The notes: generated by a model not told the origin, from the sequence alone. Shown: positions 1 through 6,782, numbered from the stretch's first letter. The stretch: DNA of 14,312 nt from an uncultured Acidimicrobiaceae bacterium (GCA_937868025.1 CALMLJ010000582.1:1-14312), one strand, 5' to 3'. Made by a program: numbers and translations.

Positions 1-341
1 GCGTTGAGTTGTTCCAACTCGAGGTCCGCGCCGGTGAACCCTGCATCGAGCACGCCGTCGATCTCGAGAATTTCGGCGTTGAGGGCCTCGATGACCGTCT
101 CGACCTCGAACGACAGCTCCGGATTGCCGAGTAGTGCCGTCATTCCGGTGGCCGGTCGGAGCAGCAGGTTGACCGCTGCGACCAGCTGGGTCGTCTGCTC
201 GAGCTGTTCGATGGAGGGCGCTCCACCGGCGACCCGATCGATCACCAGCGCGAGCGCCTCGCGCAGCGGCGTGAGGACCTCGTCGGCGGTCGGCTCAGGC
301 CGATCCGAGGGCCGTCTGACAACCGCGATGATCCCGCACAT
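1..341 (-). CDS. glmS: Glutamine--fructose-6-phosphate aminotransferase-like protein, N-terminal part (cut by window edge)
   Basis: The ATG at 339-341 opens a frame that stays open to the window edge, giving 113 residues. It starts MCGIIAVVRRPSD. After removal of Met, Cys2 would be the Ntn-hydrolase glutaminase nucleophile, as in GlmS, PurF and asparagine synthetase. The position right after glmM favours GlmS, which makes glucosamine-6-phosphate from fructose-6-phosphate and glutamine, the substrate of GlmM. AGGAG at 350-354, 8 bases upstream, supports the start. Oddly, the usual LEYRGYDS-type motif expected near residues 25-35 is missing. Instead residues about 16-113 are Leu/Ala/Glu-rich and look helical, with stretches such as QLEQTTQLVAAVNLLL and EVETVIEALNAEILEIDGVL. 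This suggests an insertion within the glutaminase domain. The rest of the gene, including any SIS domains, is outside the window, so the assignment rests on the first residues and on context. Confidence 0.75.
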   Translation of the reverse strand, partial: MCGIIAVVRRPSDRPEPTADEVLTPLREALALVIDRVAGGAPSIEQLEQTTQLVAAVNLLLRPATGMTALLGNPELSFEVETVIEALNAEILEIDGVLDAGFTGADLELEQLN

Positions 342-395
342 TCCACACTCTCCTGACCTGCCGGCACCCACCCGGAGCTGGCGGATGCCTCATCG

Positions 396-401
396 AGTGT
401 A
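396..401 (-). promoter_or_regulatory. Possible -10 element upstream of glmS
   Basis: On the minus strand the 116-base gap between glmM and glmS contains TACACT, 54 bases before the glmS ATG. It is identical to the -10 hexamer proposed for infA. No convincing -35 hexamer lies 16-18 bases upstream (ATGGAG is at the 17-base position), so this is only a candidate that would let glmS be expressed apart from glmM. Nothing else recognisable lies in this gap apart from the glmS Shine-Dalgarno sequence. Confidence 0.25.
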
Positions 402-457
402 CGGGAGCGCGGGCGATCCTCCATCGGCAGCCCATCCGCGCCGGCCCGACGGTCGGA

Positions 458-1771
458 TCAGAGGGTTTCGACCACCTGTACGAGGTGGTCGCACCACTGT
501 TGTGCCGTCGTGGCGTCGACCGCCTCGACCATCACCCGGACGACGGGTTCGGTCCCGCTCGGGCGAACGAGTACCCGGCCGTCGGCGCCGAGGGCCGCTG
601 CCGCCGCTGTCAGCTCGTCGGCGATCCGGTCGGTCACGTCGGGCATCGGCGCCTGGATCCGGACGTTGCGCAGGACCTGCGGGAGTCGGGTCATCGCAGC
701 GTCCGCCAGGTCGGCGAGCGGGCGGCCGGTACGCGCAACGATCTCCGCGATCACCACGGCCGACAGCACACCGTCGCCGGTCGTGGCCCGGTCACGGAAG
801 ATGATGTGGCCCGACTGTTCGCCGCCGAGGACGTGGCCCCCCTGATCGAGGGCTTCGAGCACGTACCGGTCGCCGACCGCCGTATCCACCACCTCGATGC
901 CCTCGGCGGCCATGCCGATCCGGAACCCGAGGTTGCTCATGACGGTGACGACCACCGTGTCGTTGACGAGCAGTCCGCGTCGCTTGAGGTCGACCGCCGC
1001 CACCGCGATGAGCTGATCGCCATCGATGAGACGACCCTGATGATCGACCGCCAACATCCGGTCGGCGTCCCCGTCGAAGGCGAACCCGAGCTGTGCCCCC
1101 TCGGCGACGACTGCGGTGCGCAATGACTCGGGGTGAGTGGATCCACTGGCGTCGTTGATGTTGCTGCCGTCGGGGGTCACATGGAGCGCGACGACCTCGG
1201 CCCCGAGGCGGGTGAACACCGTCGACGCAACGTCGGACGAGGCGCCGTTCCCGCAGTCGAGCACGACCTTCAGCCCGGCGAGCGCGCCGTCGGGGATGCT
1301 CTCGCCGACGTGGCGGACGTAGTCGGGGGCGACGTCGTAGGTGCCGACCGTGCCGACGTCGCGCCCCGTGGGCGCGTCGGCCTTGGCGCCCGCAGCGTCG
1401 AGCTCGGCCTCGAGAAGCGCCTGGACCTCGTCGGACAGCTTGAGCCCACCGGGAGCGAACAGCTTGATGCCGTTGTCACCGAACGGGTTGTGCGACGCAG
1501 AGATCATGGCGGCCGGACAATTGGCGGTCTCAGAACGCAGCGCCACTGCCGGGGTGGGAACGACGCCCAGCAGTTCGACCGACACGCCCTCGGCACAGGC
1601 CCCGGCGACGAACGCTGCCTCGAGCATCGGACCGGACCATCGAGGGTCACGGCCGACGGTGATGACGGGACCGCCGAGCACTCGTGCCGCGGCGCGGCCG
1701 ATCGCCAGAGCAAGCTCTGGCGTCAGCTGTGCGTTGGCAACGCCTCGGATGCCGTCGGTACCGAACCGCAC
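458..1771 (-). CDS. glmM: Phosphoglucosamine mutase
   Basis: This enzyme interconverts glucosamine-6-phosphate and glucosamine-1-phosphate on the cytosolic route to UDP-GlcNAc and peptidoglycan. The 437 residues match the family length of about 445. The start reads MRFGTDGIRG, as in GlmM. The active-site loop SASHNP spans residues 91-96 with the phosphorylated Ser at 93. The metal-binding loop DGDADR is at 233-238, the sugar-binding loop GEQSGH at 317-322, and the phosphate-binding loop RPSGTEP at 403-409. All four domains of the alpha-D-phosphohexomutase fold are therefore present. The start codon is GTG at 1769-1771, with GGAGGG at 1776-1781, a rather short 4-base spacing. It begins 13 bases after the rpsI stop, so it is probably cotranscribed with rplM-rpsI, and it is followed by the glmS-like gene that makes its substrate. 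Confidence 0.97.
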   Translation of the reverse strand: MRFGTDGIRGVANAQLTPELALAIGRAAARVLGGPVITVGRDPRWSGPMLEAAFVAGACAEGVSVELLGVVPTPAVALRSETANCPAAMISASHNPFGDNGIKLFAPGGLKLSDEVQALLEAELDAAGAKADAPTGRDVGTVGTYDVAPDYVRHVGESIPDGALAGLKVVLDCGNGASSDVASTVFTRLGAEVVALHVTPDGSNINDASGSTHPESLRTAVVAEGAQLGFAFDGDADRMLAVDHQGRLIDGDQLIAVAAVDLKRRGLLVNDTVVVTVMSNLGFRIGMAAEGIEVVDTAVGDRYVLEALDQGGHVLGGEQSGHIIFRDRATTGDGVLSAVVIAEIVARTGRPLADLADAAMTRLPQVLRNVRIQAPMPDVTDRIADELTAAAAALGADGRVLVRPSGTEPVVRVMVEAVDATTAQQWCDHLVQVVETL

Positions 1772-1784
1772 CGAGCCCTCCGGA

Positions 1785-2177
1785 CTAGCGCTTGGAGTAC
1801 TGAGGTGCCTTGCGGGCCTTCTTGAGGCCGTACTTCTTCGATTCCTTCTCGCGGGAGTCGCGGGTCAGGAATCCGGCCTTCTTGAGGGTCGGGCGAAGCT
1901 CCTCGTCGAGTGCGATCAGCGCCCGGGAGATGCCGAGGCGCATCGCGCCGGCCTGACCGGAGACACCGCCACCATGGATCGTAGCGTCGATGTCGTACGA
2001 CTCGGTGGTCGACGTGACCTTGAGCGGCTCGGAGAGCACCATGCGGTGCGTGTCGTTCGGGAAGTAGTCCTCGAGCGGGCGCTTGTTGATCGTGATGGTG
2101 CCGGTGCCCGGACGGAAGCGGACACGGGCGACCGCCCGCTTGCGACGACCGGTGGACTGGACGAGAGGATGAGGCAT
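1785..2177 (-). CDS. rpsI: 30S ribosomal protein S9
   Basis: S9 is a small-subunit head protein whose C-terminal tail reaches the P-site tRNA. The 130-residue product has the family pattern: the start [14 protein letters not shown] at residues 8-21, the core [19 protein letters not shown] at 69-87, and the basic end [12 protein letters not shown], whose final SKR is the conserved tRNA-contacting tail. The ATG at 2175-2177 is preceded by GGAAAG about 8 bases away, a modest Shine-Dalgarno sequence. It follows rplM by 46 bases in the universal L13-S9 pairing and precedes glmM by 13 bases. Confidence 0.98.
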   Translation of the reverse strand: MPHPLVQSTGRRKRAVARVRFRPGTGTITINKRPLEDYFPNDTHRMVLSEPLKVTSTTESYDIDATIHGGGVSGQAGAMRLGISRALIALDEELRPTLKKAGFLTRDSREKESKKYGLKKARKAPQYSKR

Positions 2178-2223
2178 GGCGATCTTTCCGGAACGGCGAC
2201 GTGACGAGTGTGCGGGCTGAGGA

Positions 2224-2673
2224 CTACGACCGGGCGCGGGCGCCCTCGACGACGAGCGTCTGGGGGTGCTGGGCCTGGTGCGGATGGGTCGGGCCGGCGT
2301 ACACCTTGAGCTTGGTGAGCTGCTGGCGGCCGAGCCGGTTCTTCGGGAGCATGCCGCGAACCGTGCGACGCACTGCGTCAGCCGGCTTGCGATCGAGGTC
2401 CTGGGCGTAGGTGGAGGACTTGATGCCGCCCGGGTACCCGGAGTGGCTGTACACCATCTTGTCGGCGGCCTTGTTCTTGGTCAGGACGACCTTGTCGGCG
2501 TTGACGATGATCACGTGATCACCGGTGTCCATGTGCGGCGAGAAGATCGGCTTGTGCTTGCCTCGCAGGATGCGAGCGACCTCGGTGGCGAGGCGACCGA
2601 GGACCATGCCTTCGGCGTCGACGACATGCCATTCGCGGGTGATCTCGCTGGCTTTGGGAGAGTACGTGGTCAC
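2224..2673 (-). CDS. rplM: 50S ribosomal protein L13
   Basis: L13 is an early-assembly protein of the large subunit that binds 23S rRNA. The chosen product has 149 residues, close to the usual 142-150. Landmarks are [20 protein letters not shown] (13-32), [16 protein letters not shown] (47-62), [10 protein letters not shown] (107-116) and LKVYAG (122-127). The frame is open upstream to 2889, but homology begins at the GTG at 2671-2673 ([10 protein letters not shown]). AGAAGG at 2680-2685, 6 bases before it, settles the start. A 191-base gap with candidate promoter and hairpins separates it from truA, so rplM-rpsI(-glmM-glmS) may be its own transcription unit. Confidence 0.97.
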   Translation of the reverse strand: MTTYSPKASEITREWHVVDAEGMVLGRLATEVARILRGKHKPIFSPHMDTGDHVIIVNADKVVLTKNKAADKMVYSHSGYPGGIKSSTYAQDLDRKPADAVRRTVRGMLPKNRLGRQQLTKLKVYAGPTHPHQAQHPQTLVVEGARARS

Positions 2674-2710
2674 GGTGAACCTTCTGTTGCGGTGTGCCCG
2701 GTCCGGTCGA

Positions 2711-2786
2711 TCTCGAGCCGAGTGTCGAGACGGTGGCGGCTGCCGCGTGTCCGATCGGGTGATTCGTGTCGGCGTGCGCAGCCGAC
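2711..2786 (-). promoter_or_regulatory. Structured leader upstream of rplM (two hairpins)
   Basis: The interval before rplM holds two perfect inverted repeats. One is GTCGGC/GCCGAC, a 6-bp stem with a 7-base loop at 2768-2786. The other is TCTCGA/TCGAGA, a 6-bp stem with an 8-base loop at 2711-2730. If transcription starts at the candidate promoter near 2808-2837, both fall in a leader of about 125 bases. Ribosomal protein leaders often carry autoregulatory binding sites, but this does not match a named leader family that I recognise, and short GC-rich repeats can arise by chance. Confidence 0.3.
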
Positions 2787-2807
2787 CGGCCGCAGACGCG
2801 ACTCGAC

Positions 2808-2837
2808 ACGATATCGGCTCGGTCCTCGGTGCCGCAA
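2808..2837 (-). promoter_or_regulatory. Weak candidate promoter for rplM-rpsI
   Basis: Minus-strand TTGCGG (2832-2837) and TATCGT (2808-2813) are separated by 18 bases. Each hexamer keeps the key positions of the sigma70 consensus (TTG at the -35, TAT and final T at the -10) but no more. The location, in the gap between truA and rplM, is where a promoter for the L13-S9 unit would be expected. Confidence 0.3.
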
Positions 2838-2862
2838 ATGGCCGTCCCCGACGGTCCGCACC
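2828..2862 (-). terminator. Nested hairpin just after truA, terminator-like but without a U-tract
   Basis: Starting 2 bases after the truA stop, the minus strand forms an outer 5-bp stem GGTGC/GCACC (2858-2862 with 2828-2832) that encloses an inner 5-bp stem CCGTC/GACGG with a 3-base loop (2842-2854). No run of U follows, so a classical intrinsic terminator is not shown. It may be a weak or Rho-type end, or an RNA processing or stability element. The lower stem overlaps the candidate -35 of rplM. Confidence 0.3.
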
Positions 2863-2864
2863 GA

Positions 2865-3653
2865 TCAGTACCCGACCTCGTGGAGGCACAGCCCTTGGGG
2901 TGGCGCGAGGTCGCCGGCGGCGTTGCGATCGCGTGCCGCGAGAATCGTTGCGACCTGGTCCGTGGCGAGGCGACCACGCCCGACGTCGACGAGGGTGCCG
3001 ACGATGCTGCGCACCATTTGGTGACAGAAGGCCCGGGCGGTGATCTCACACCGCAGGAGGTCGCCCTCGAGTCGCTCCCACCTCAGGCCGGTCACCTCTC
3101 GGACCAGCGACGCCGGAGTGCCGTCGTGACGGTCTGGCGGGCGGCGACAGAATGACGAGAAGTCGTGCTCTCCGAGGATCGCGTGGCCGGCTTCGTCCAT
3201 CGCGTCGACCGAGATCGGGTCGGTGACATGCCACGCGTACCGGTAGAGGAACGGGTTGGGGGTCGCTGCCGTGAGGATCGTGTAGCGATACCGCCGCCAC
3301 TTGGCGCTGAACCGGGCGTCGAAGTCGGTGTCGACGAGGTCGATGGCGCGCACCGCGATCGCCGGGCCGCACACCGAATTGATGGAACGCTGAAGTCGCT
3401 CCGGTTGGAGTCGGTCGGCAAACGTGTCGAAGGTGACGACCTGGCCCCAGGCGTGCACACCTTTGTCGGTACGGCCGGCACCGGTGATCACGACCTCGTG
3501 CTTGAGGACCCGCCTCAGGTGCGCTTCCAGCTCCCCGGCGACGGTCGTCACGCCGAGGTTGCGGGCGAAGCCGCTGAAGGCGGAGCCGTCGTACGCGACG
3601 AGGAGCCTGACCCGCTGTAGCGGAACAGGCTCCTCGTTCAGTTCGATCTGCAC
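2865..3653 (-). CDS. truA: tRNA pseudouridine(38-40) synthase TruA
   Basis: TruA isomerises uridines at positions 38-40 of the tRNA anticodon arm. With the start used here the protein has 262 residues, in the family range. The N-terminal strand [16 protein letters not shown] (15-30) is typical. The catalytic Asp is D63 in [13 protein letters not shown] (60-72). [21 protein letters not shown] (from about 121) and the C-terminal [19 protein letters not shown] (209-227) also match. The start is uncertain. The GTG at 3651-3653 is preferred, but the frame is open to a GTG at 3702-3704, which lies inside a 9-bp hairpin and would add 17 residues unlike TruA. Neither has a clear Shine-Dalgarno sequence. 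It follows rplQ as in many bacteria. Confidence 0.93.
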   Translation of the reverse strand: MQIELNEEPVPLQRVRLLVAYDGSAFSGFARNLGVTTVAGELEAHLRRVLKHEVVITGAGRTDKGVHAWGQVVTFDTFADRLQPERLQRSINSVCGPAIAVRAIDLVDTDFDARFSAKWRRYRYTILTAATPNPFLYRYAWHVTDPISVDAMDEAGHAILGEHDFSSFCRRPPDRHDGTPASLVREVTGLRWERLEGDLLRCEITARAFCHQMVRSIVGTLVDVGRGRLATDQVATILAARDRNAAGDLAPPQGLCLHEVGY

Positions 3654-3700
3654 CCGTGCCAACTTCGAGCCGGATTCGCCGAGGTAGCGGAGCGTTAGCA

Positions 3701-3739
3701 GCACCCGACGAAGTCGGGTGCGTGCCTAGCGAAGCTGGC
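3701..3739 (-). terminator. Tandem hairpins between rplQ and truA
   Basis: Two adjacent inverted repeats follow the rplQ stop on the minus strand. The first (3724-3739) pairs GCC-AGC with GCT-GGC, with one bulged base and the loop TTC. The second (3701-3721) is a perfect 9-bp stem GCACCCGAC/GTCGGGTGC, also with loop TTC. The second is strong enough to act as a terminator stem, but the bases after it (TGCTAACGCT) contain no U-run. It could end or attenuate the alpha operon, or protect the rplQ message end from exonucleases while reducing truA output. Confidence 0.45.
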
Positions 3740-3747
3740 CGAGGCCA

Positions 3748-4101
3748 TCAAACAAGTTCGATGCGCGCCATCGGCGCGTTGTCACCCTGGCGGGGACCGA
3801 GCTTCAGGACCCGGGTGTAACCACCCGGACGATCCGCGAAGCGCGGGCCGATCTCGTCCATCAACTTCGCCGTGATCTCCTGGTCGCCCAGGTACGACAG
3901 GATCTGTCGATGGTTGTGGAGGCCACCCTTGCGGGCCTTCGTGATCACCTTCTCGGCGATCGGCCGCAGGGCTTTGGCCTTGGCCTCGGTGGTGACGATG
4001 GCCTCGGCAGCGACGAGCGAGCTGACGAGGTTGGCCATCAGCAGACGCTGGTGGCCGGCATTGCCGCCGAATCGACGGCTCTTACGTGGGGTTGCAGGCA
4101 T
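3748..4101 (-). CDS. rplQ: 50S ribosomal protein L17
   Basis: L17 is a large-subunit protein near the exit-tunnel region. The product has 117 residues, the short bacterial form without the C-terminal extension found in some actinobacteria. The start TPRKSRRFGGNAGHQRLLM (4-22) is the family's RNA-binding N-terminus. TEAKAKALRPIAEKVIT (38-54) and FADRPGGYTRVLKLGPRQGD follow as expected. The ATG at 4099-4101 has GAGGGA at 4110-4115, 8 bases upstream. It starts 25 bases after rpoA, the usual end of the alpha operon. Confidence 0.98.
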   Translation of the reverse strand: MPATPRKSRRFGGNAGHQRLLMANLVSSLVAAEAIVTTEAKAKALRPIAEKVITKARKGGLHNHRQILSYLGDQEITAKLMDEIGPRFADRPGGYTRVLKLGPRQGDNAPMARIELV

Positions 4102-4126
4102 GGCGGGGTTCCCTCAGAAGGTGTGA

Positions 4127-5065
4127 CTAGTTGCGACCGCGGAGCGAGAGCCCGCGCTCATCGAGCTTGACGAGCACCTCGTCGAGCGACTTCTGGCCGA
4201 AGTTGGTGATGGCCAGCAGGTCGTCCTCGCTCTTCTGCAGCAGCTCGCCCACGGTGTTGACCTGGGCACGCTTGAGGCAGTTGCGGGGACGCTCGGACAG
4301 ATCGAGGTCTTCGATCGCGAGGTCGAGGTCGGGGGACGAGACCGCCGCAACGGCAACCTCGCCGATCTCGAGGCCCTGGGGCTCGTCGCTCATCTCCTCG
4401 ACGAGCTGGACGAGGGCACGAAGCGTTGCGCCGGAGCTGGCGAGCGCCTCACGGGGCGAGATGGAACCGTCGGTCTCGATGTCGAGCACAAGACGGTCGT
4501 AGTTGGTCGACTGCTCGACGCGGGTCGGCTCGACCGTGAAGGCCACGCGACGCACCGGCGAGAAGATCGAGTCGACGGGGATGACACCGATCGTGCCCGA
4601 ACCCCGGGTGGCGTCCGCCTGCAGGTAGCCCCGGCCACGCTCGATCGTGAGGTCGGCGGCGAGCCGGCCCTTGCTGTTGACCGAGGCAAGGTGCAGGTCG
4701 GGCGTGAGGATCTCGACGTCGGCCGTCGTCTGGATGTCTCCAGCGGTGACCTCGGCGGCGCCACGAACGTCGAGACGGAGGGTCACCGGCTCGTCGCTGT
4801 GGCTGACGACCACGATGTCCTTGAGGTTCAAGATGACGTCGGTGACGTCCTCGGTCACGCCGGCGATCGTGCCGAACTCGTGGAGGGCGTCGTCGAAACG
4901 CACCTGGGTGATGGCCGCGCCGGGGATCGACGAGAGCAGCGTGCGACGCAGGGAGTTTCCGATCGTGTGCCCGAAGCCGGGCTCGAGCGGGCTGATGGAG
5001 AACCGCTGCCGGTTCCCCTCTTCTTCGTCGATCGCTTCGACGGACGGGCGCTGAATGATCAGCAT
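4127..5065 (-). CDS. rpoA: DNA-directed RNA polymerase subunit alpha
   Basis: The alpha subunit dimerises to start RNA polymerase assembly, and its C-terminal domain contacts UP elements and activators. The 312 residues show both parts. The N-terminal domain spans about 1-225, with LEPGFGHTIGNSLRRTLLSS (27-46) for dimerisation and assembly. A short linker follows, then the C-terminal domain from about 246, with ERPRNCLKRAQVNTVGELL and NFGQKSLDEV (288-297). Arg259 aligns with the DNA-contacting Arg265 of E. coli. The ATG at 5063-5065 has GAGGT 9 bases upstream. It lies 111 bases after rpsD, with a strong GC hairpin in that gap, and 25 bases before rplQ. RNA polymerase output is thus tied to ribosomal protein transcription, with scope for local adjustment. 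Confidence 0.98.
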   Translation of the reverse strand: MLIIQRPSVEAIDEEEGNRQRFSISPLEPGFGHTIGNSLRRTLLSSIPGAAITQVRFDDALHEFGTIAGVTEDVTDVILNLKDIVVVSHSDEPVTLRLDVRGAAEVTAGDIQTTADVEILTPDLHLASVNSKGRLAADLTIERGRGYLQADATRGSGTIGVIPVDSIFSPVRRVAFTVEPTRVEQSTNYDRLVLDIETDGSISPREALASSGATLRALVQLVEEMSDEPQGLEIGEVAVAAVSSPDLDLAIEDLDLSERPRNCLKRAQVNTVGELLQKSEDDLLAITNFGQKSLDEVLVKLDERGLSLRGRN

Positions 5066-5106
5066 GGTTTCGCTACCTCGGGTTGGCTGTCGTCGGGGAC
5101 CAGTTG

Positions 5107-5125
5107 GCGCCGGCGGGGCCGGCGC
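5107..5125 (-). promoter_or_regulatory. Perfect GC hairpin in the rpsD-rpoA gap
   Basis: GCGCCGGC and GCCGGCGC form a perfect 8-bp all-GC stem around the loop CCC on the minus strand, 41 bases before the rpoA start codon and 51 bases after the rpsD stop. No U-tract follows, so it is not a standard terminator. It may be a pause, attenuation or RNase-protection element that sets rpoA expression relative to rpsD. No promoter was recognised in this 111-base gap. Confidence 0.4.
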
Positions 5126-5176
5126 TGTGTGGGGTGATGTGGGCGGATGGAAATCGGGCGATGGGAATTCGGGGTG

Positions 5177-5794
5177 CTACTTCGAGTACAGCTCGACGAT
5201 GAGCTGTTCGCGGACCGGGGTGTCGATCTGCTCACGGAGCGGAAGCTCCCGGATCGCCACCTCTTGGCCGCCATCGGTGGCCTCGAGCCACGCGGGGGGC
5301 GTCCGACCGAGGGTGTCCATGTTGTGCTGGATCACGATCAGGTTGCGGGCCTTGTCGCGGAGACGGATGACGTCGCCCTTGCGGACCCGGTAGCTGGGGA
5401 TGTTGACCTTGCGACCGTTGACGTCGACGTGGCCGTGACCGACGAGCTGACGAGCCTGCGGACGAGTGGCCGCCCAACCGGCGCGGTAGACGATGTTGTC
5501 GAGACGGAGCTCGCAGTAGCGGAGCAGGTTCTCGCCCGTCACGCCCTGGCGACGCGACGCCTCGGCGTAGAGCGTACGGAACTGACGCTCGCCGATGCCG
5601 TAGGTGAAGCGGGCCTTCTGCTTCTCCTGCAGCTGGAGCAGGTACTCGCTCACGTTGCCACGGCGGCGGGTGCGGCCGTGGTCGCCGGGCGGGTACGGGC
5701 GCTTCTCCATGGCGATGTTCTCGCCCTTGGTTCCCCAGATGTTGGTGCCGAGACGACGCGAGACACGCGCCTTCGGTCCGGTGTAACGAGCCAT
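5177..5794 (-). CDS. rpsD: 30S ribosomal protein S4, zinc-free form
   Basis: S4 nucleates 30S assembly on the 5' domain of 16S rRNA and in some bacteria represses its own operon. The product has 205 residues, the normal length. The N-terminus MARYTGPKARVSRR, then MEKRPYPPGDHGR (29-41), aligns with S4 but lacks the four Cys of the zinc-binding form, so this is the C-minus type. The S4 RNA-binding domain covers about 95-158 (ELRLDNIVYRAGWAATRPQA, then GHVDVNGRKVNIPSYRVRKG). GGAGGA lies 7 bases before the ATG at 5792-5794 and is embedded in the last codons of rpsK, whose stop is only 2 bases away, so translation is probably coupled. Confidence 0.98.
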   Translation of the reverse strand: MARYTGPKARVSRRLGTNIWGTKGENIAMEKRPYPPGDHGRTRRRGNVSEYLLQLQEKQKARFTYGIGERQFRTLYAEASRRQGVTGENLLRYCELRLDNIVYRAGWAATRPQARQLVGHGHVDVNGRKVNIPSYRVRKGDVIRLRDKARNLIVIQHNMDTLGRTPPAWLEATDGGQEVAIRELPLREQIDTPVREQLIVELYSK

Positions 5795-5796
5795 CG

Positions 5797-6195
5797 TCAG
5801 TTCCTCCGACGCTTGGGCGGCCGGCAGCCGTTGTGCGGCACGGGGGTCACGTCCTTGATGCCCGTGACCTCGATGCCGACGTTCTGGATGGAGCGAATGG
5901 CCGTTTCACGACCCGAACCCGGGCCCTTCACGACGACATCCACCTTGCGGACACCGTGCTCCATGGCACGGCGGGCGGCCTGCTCGGCGGCGAGCTGGGC
6001 TGCGAACGGCGTGGACTTGCGGGAGCCCTTGAAGCCGACGTTGCCGGCGGAGGCCCACGAGATCACGTTGCCGTCCTGATCAGTGATCGAGACGATGGTG
6101 TTGTTGAACGAGCTCTTGATGTGCACCACCCCATAGGTGATGTTCTTGCGCTCTTTCTTGCGGGGGCGACGCCCACCGGCGGGAGGCTTGGCCAT
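5797..6195 (-). CDS. rpsK: 30S ribosomal protein S11
   Basis: S11 sits on the platform of the small subunit near the mRNA exit and contacts 16S rRNA. The 132 residues include [20 protein letters not shown] (19-38), [20 protein letters not shown] (47-66) and the conserved basic end [10 protein letters not shown] (121-130), whose Asn-Gly is the site that becomes isoaspartate in E. coli S11. The ATG at 6193-6195 shares one base with the rpsM stop in a TAATG overlap, with GAAGG about 10 bases upstream. Its final codons supply the Shine-Dalgarno sequence of rpsD. Confidence 0.98.
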   Translation of the reverse strand: MAKPPAGGRRPRKKERKNITYGVVHIKSSFNNTIVSITDQDGNVISWASAGNVGFKGSRKSTPFAAQLAAEQAARRAMEHGVRKVDVVVKGPGSGRETAIRSIQNVGIEVTGIKDVTPVPHNGCRPPKRRRN

Positions 6196-6572
6196 TACTT
6201 ACGCACCTTCTTCTTACCGGCGACGGTCTTCTTGGGGCCCTTGCGGGTCCGGGCGTTGGTGTGGGTGCGCTGACCGCGGACCGGGAGGCCACGACGGTGA
6301 CGGAGGCCCTGGTAGCAGCCGATCTCCATCTTGCGCTTGATGTTCTGGGAGACATCGCGACGGAGGTCACCTTCGACCTTGAGGTTCGTCTCGATGTGGG
6401 CACGGAGCTGGTTGACCTCGTCGTCGGTCAGGTCCCGCACACGGGTGCTGGGGTCGATGCCGGTCGCAGCGCAGATCTCCTCCGCGCTCGACAGGCCGAT
6501 GCCATAGATGTACGTGAGCGAGATCACCAACCGCTTCTCGCGGGGGATGTCGACACCGGAAATACGAGCCAT
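6195..6572 (-). CDS. rpsM: 30S ribosomal protein S13
   Basis: S13 is a head protein that bridges to the 50S subunit and contacts the P-site tRNA through its C-terminal tail. The 125-residue product begins [15 protein letters not shown], has the helix-two-turns-helix region [20 protein letters not shown] (20-39), the loop [20 protein letters not shown] (87-106), and ends in a Lys/Arg-rich tail. The ATG at 6570-6572 follows AGGAAGG with 5-base spacing, and the rpmJ stop TAG is part of that Shine-Dalgarno sequence. It ends in a TAATG overlap with rpsK. Confidence 0.98.
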   Translation of the reverse strand: MARISGVDIPREKRLVISLTYIYGIGLSSAEEICAATGIDPSTRVRDLTDDEVNQLRAHIETNLKVEGDLRRDVSQNIKRKMEIGCYQGLRHRRGLPVRGQRTHTNARTRKGPKKTVAGKKKVRK

Positions 6573-6582
6573 GGTGACCTTC

Positions 6583-6696
6583 CTAGCCCTGTCGCTGCTT
6601 GTGGCGCGGGTTCTCGCAGATGACCTGGACTCGCCCGTGACGGCGGATCACCTTGCACTTCTCACAGATCTTCTTGACGCTGGGTCGAACCTTCAT
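6583..6696 (-). CDS. rpmJ: 50S ribosomal protein L36, zinc-ribbon form
   Basis: This short gene encodes 37 residues starting [20 protein letters not shown] and ending RHKQRQG. L36 is the smallest large-subunit protein and binds 23S rRNA near the peptidyl transferase region. Cys11, Cys14, Cys27 and His32 form the CCCH zinc ribbon of the C-plus form. The ATG at 6694-6696 has AGAAGG 5 bases upstream. The stop TAG at 6583-6585 lies 10 bases before rpsM. The infA-rpmJ-rpsM order is standard for the alpha operon. Confidence 0.97.
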   Translation of the reverse strand: MKVRPSVKKICEKCKVIRRHGRVQVICENPRHKQRQG

Positions 6697-6724
6697 GGTT
6701 GCCTTCTCTGCTTCATCTCTCGTC

Positions 6725-6782
6725 GAGCGGACCACTCCGCTCATCTTGGGTGGGAGCCGTCGGCGTGCGGTGCACGGCGACG
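6725..6782 (-). promoter_or_regulatory. Two hairpins in the infA-rpmJ gap
   Basis: Twelve bases after the infA stop the minus strand can form a 10-bp hairpin with a single internal C-C mismatch and a 3-base loop: CGTCG, mismatch, CGTGC on one side and GCACG, mismatch, CGACG on the other (6758-6782). A second, perfect 6-bp stem GAGCGG/CCGCTC with a 6-base loop follows at 6725-6742. The 98-base gap precedes rpmJ-rpsM-rpsK-rpsD, the place where S4 regulates the alpha operon in E. coli. Whether this is an autoregulatory leader, an attenuator or a processing site is inference. No U-tract is present. Confidence 0.4.

Noticed and set aside
342..457. glmS ribozyme or riboswitch upstream of glmS
   Set aside because: The gap is only 116 bases, too short for the full ribozyme with its leader, no core is recognisable, and the class is known mainly from Firmicutes.
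4..804. 266-codon plus-strand open frame over glmS and glmM
   Set aside because: It lies antisense to two well-supported genes and has a low-complexity Ser/Arg/Pro translation.
2865..3704. Longer truA from GTG 3702-3704
   Set aside because: The added 17 residues do not look like a TruA N-terminus, and the codon lies inside a strong hairpin. It is kept only as an alternative.
5139..5175. Imperfect direct repeat (GATGGAAATCGG and GATGGGAATTCGG) after rpsD
   Set aside because: It is short, inexact, present as only two copies, and has no visible link to a regulator.
5147..6079. 310-codon plus-strand open frame opposite rpsD and rpsK
   Set aside because: It is opposite conserved ribosomal protein genes, and its composition mirrors their codon bias.
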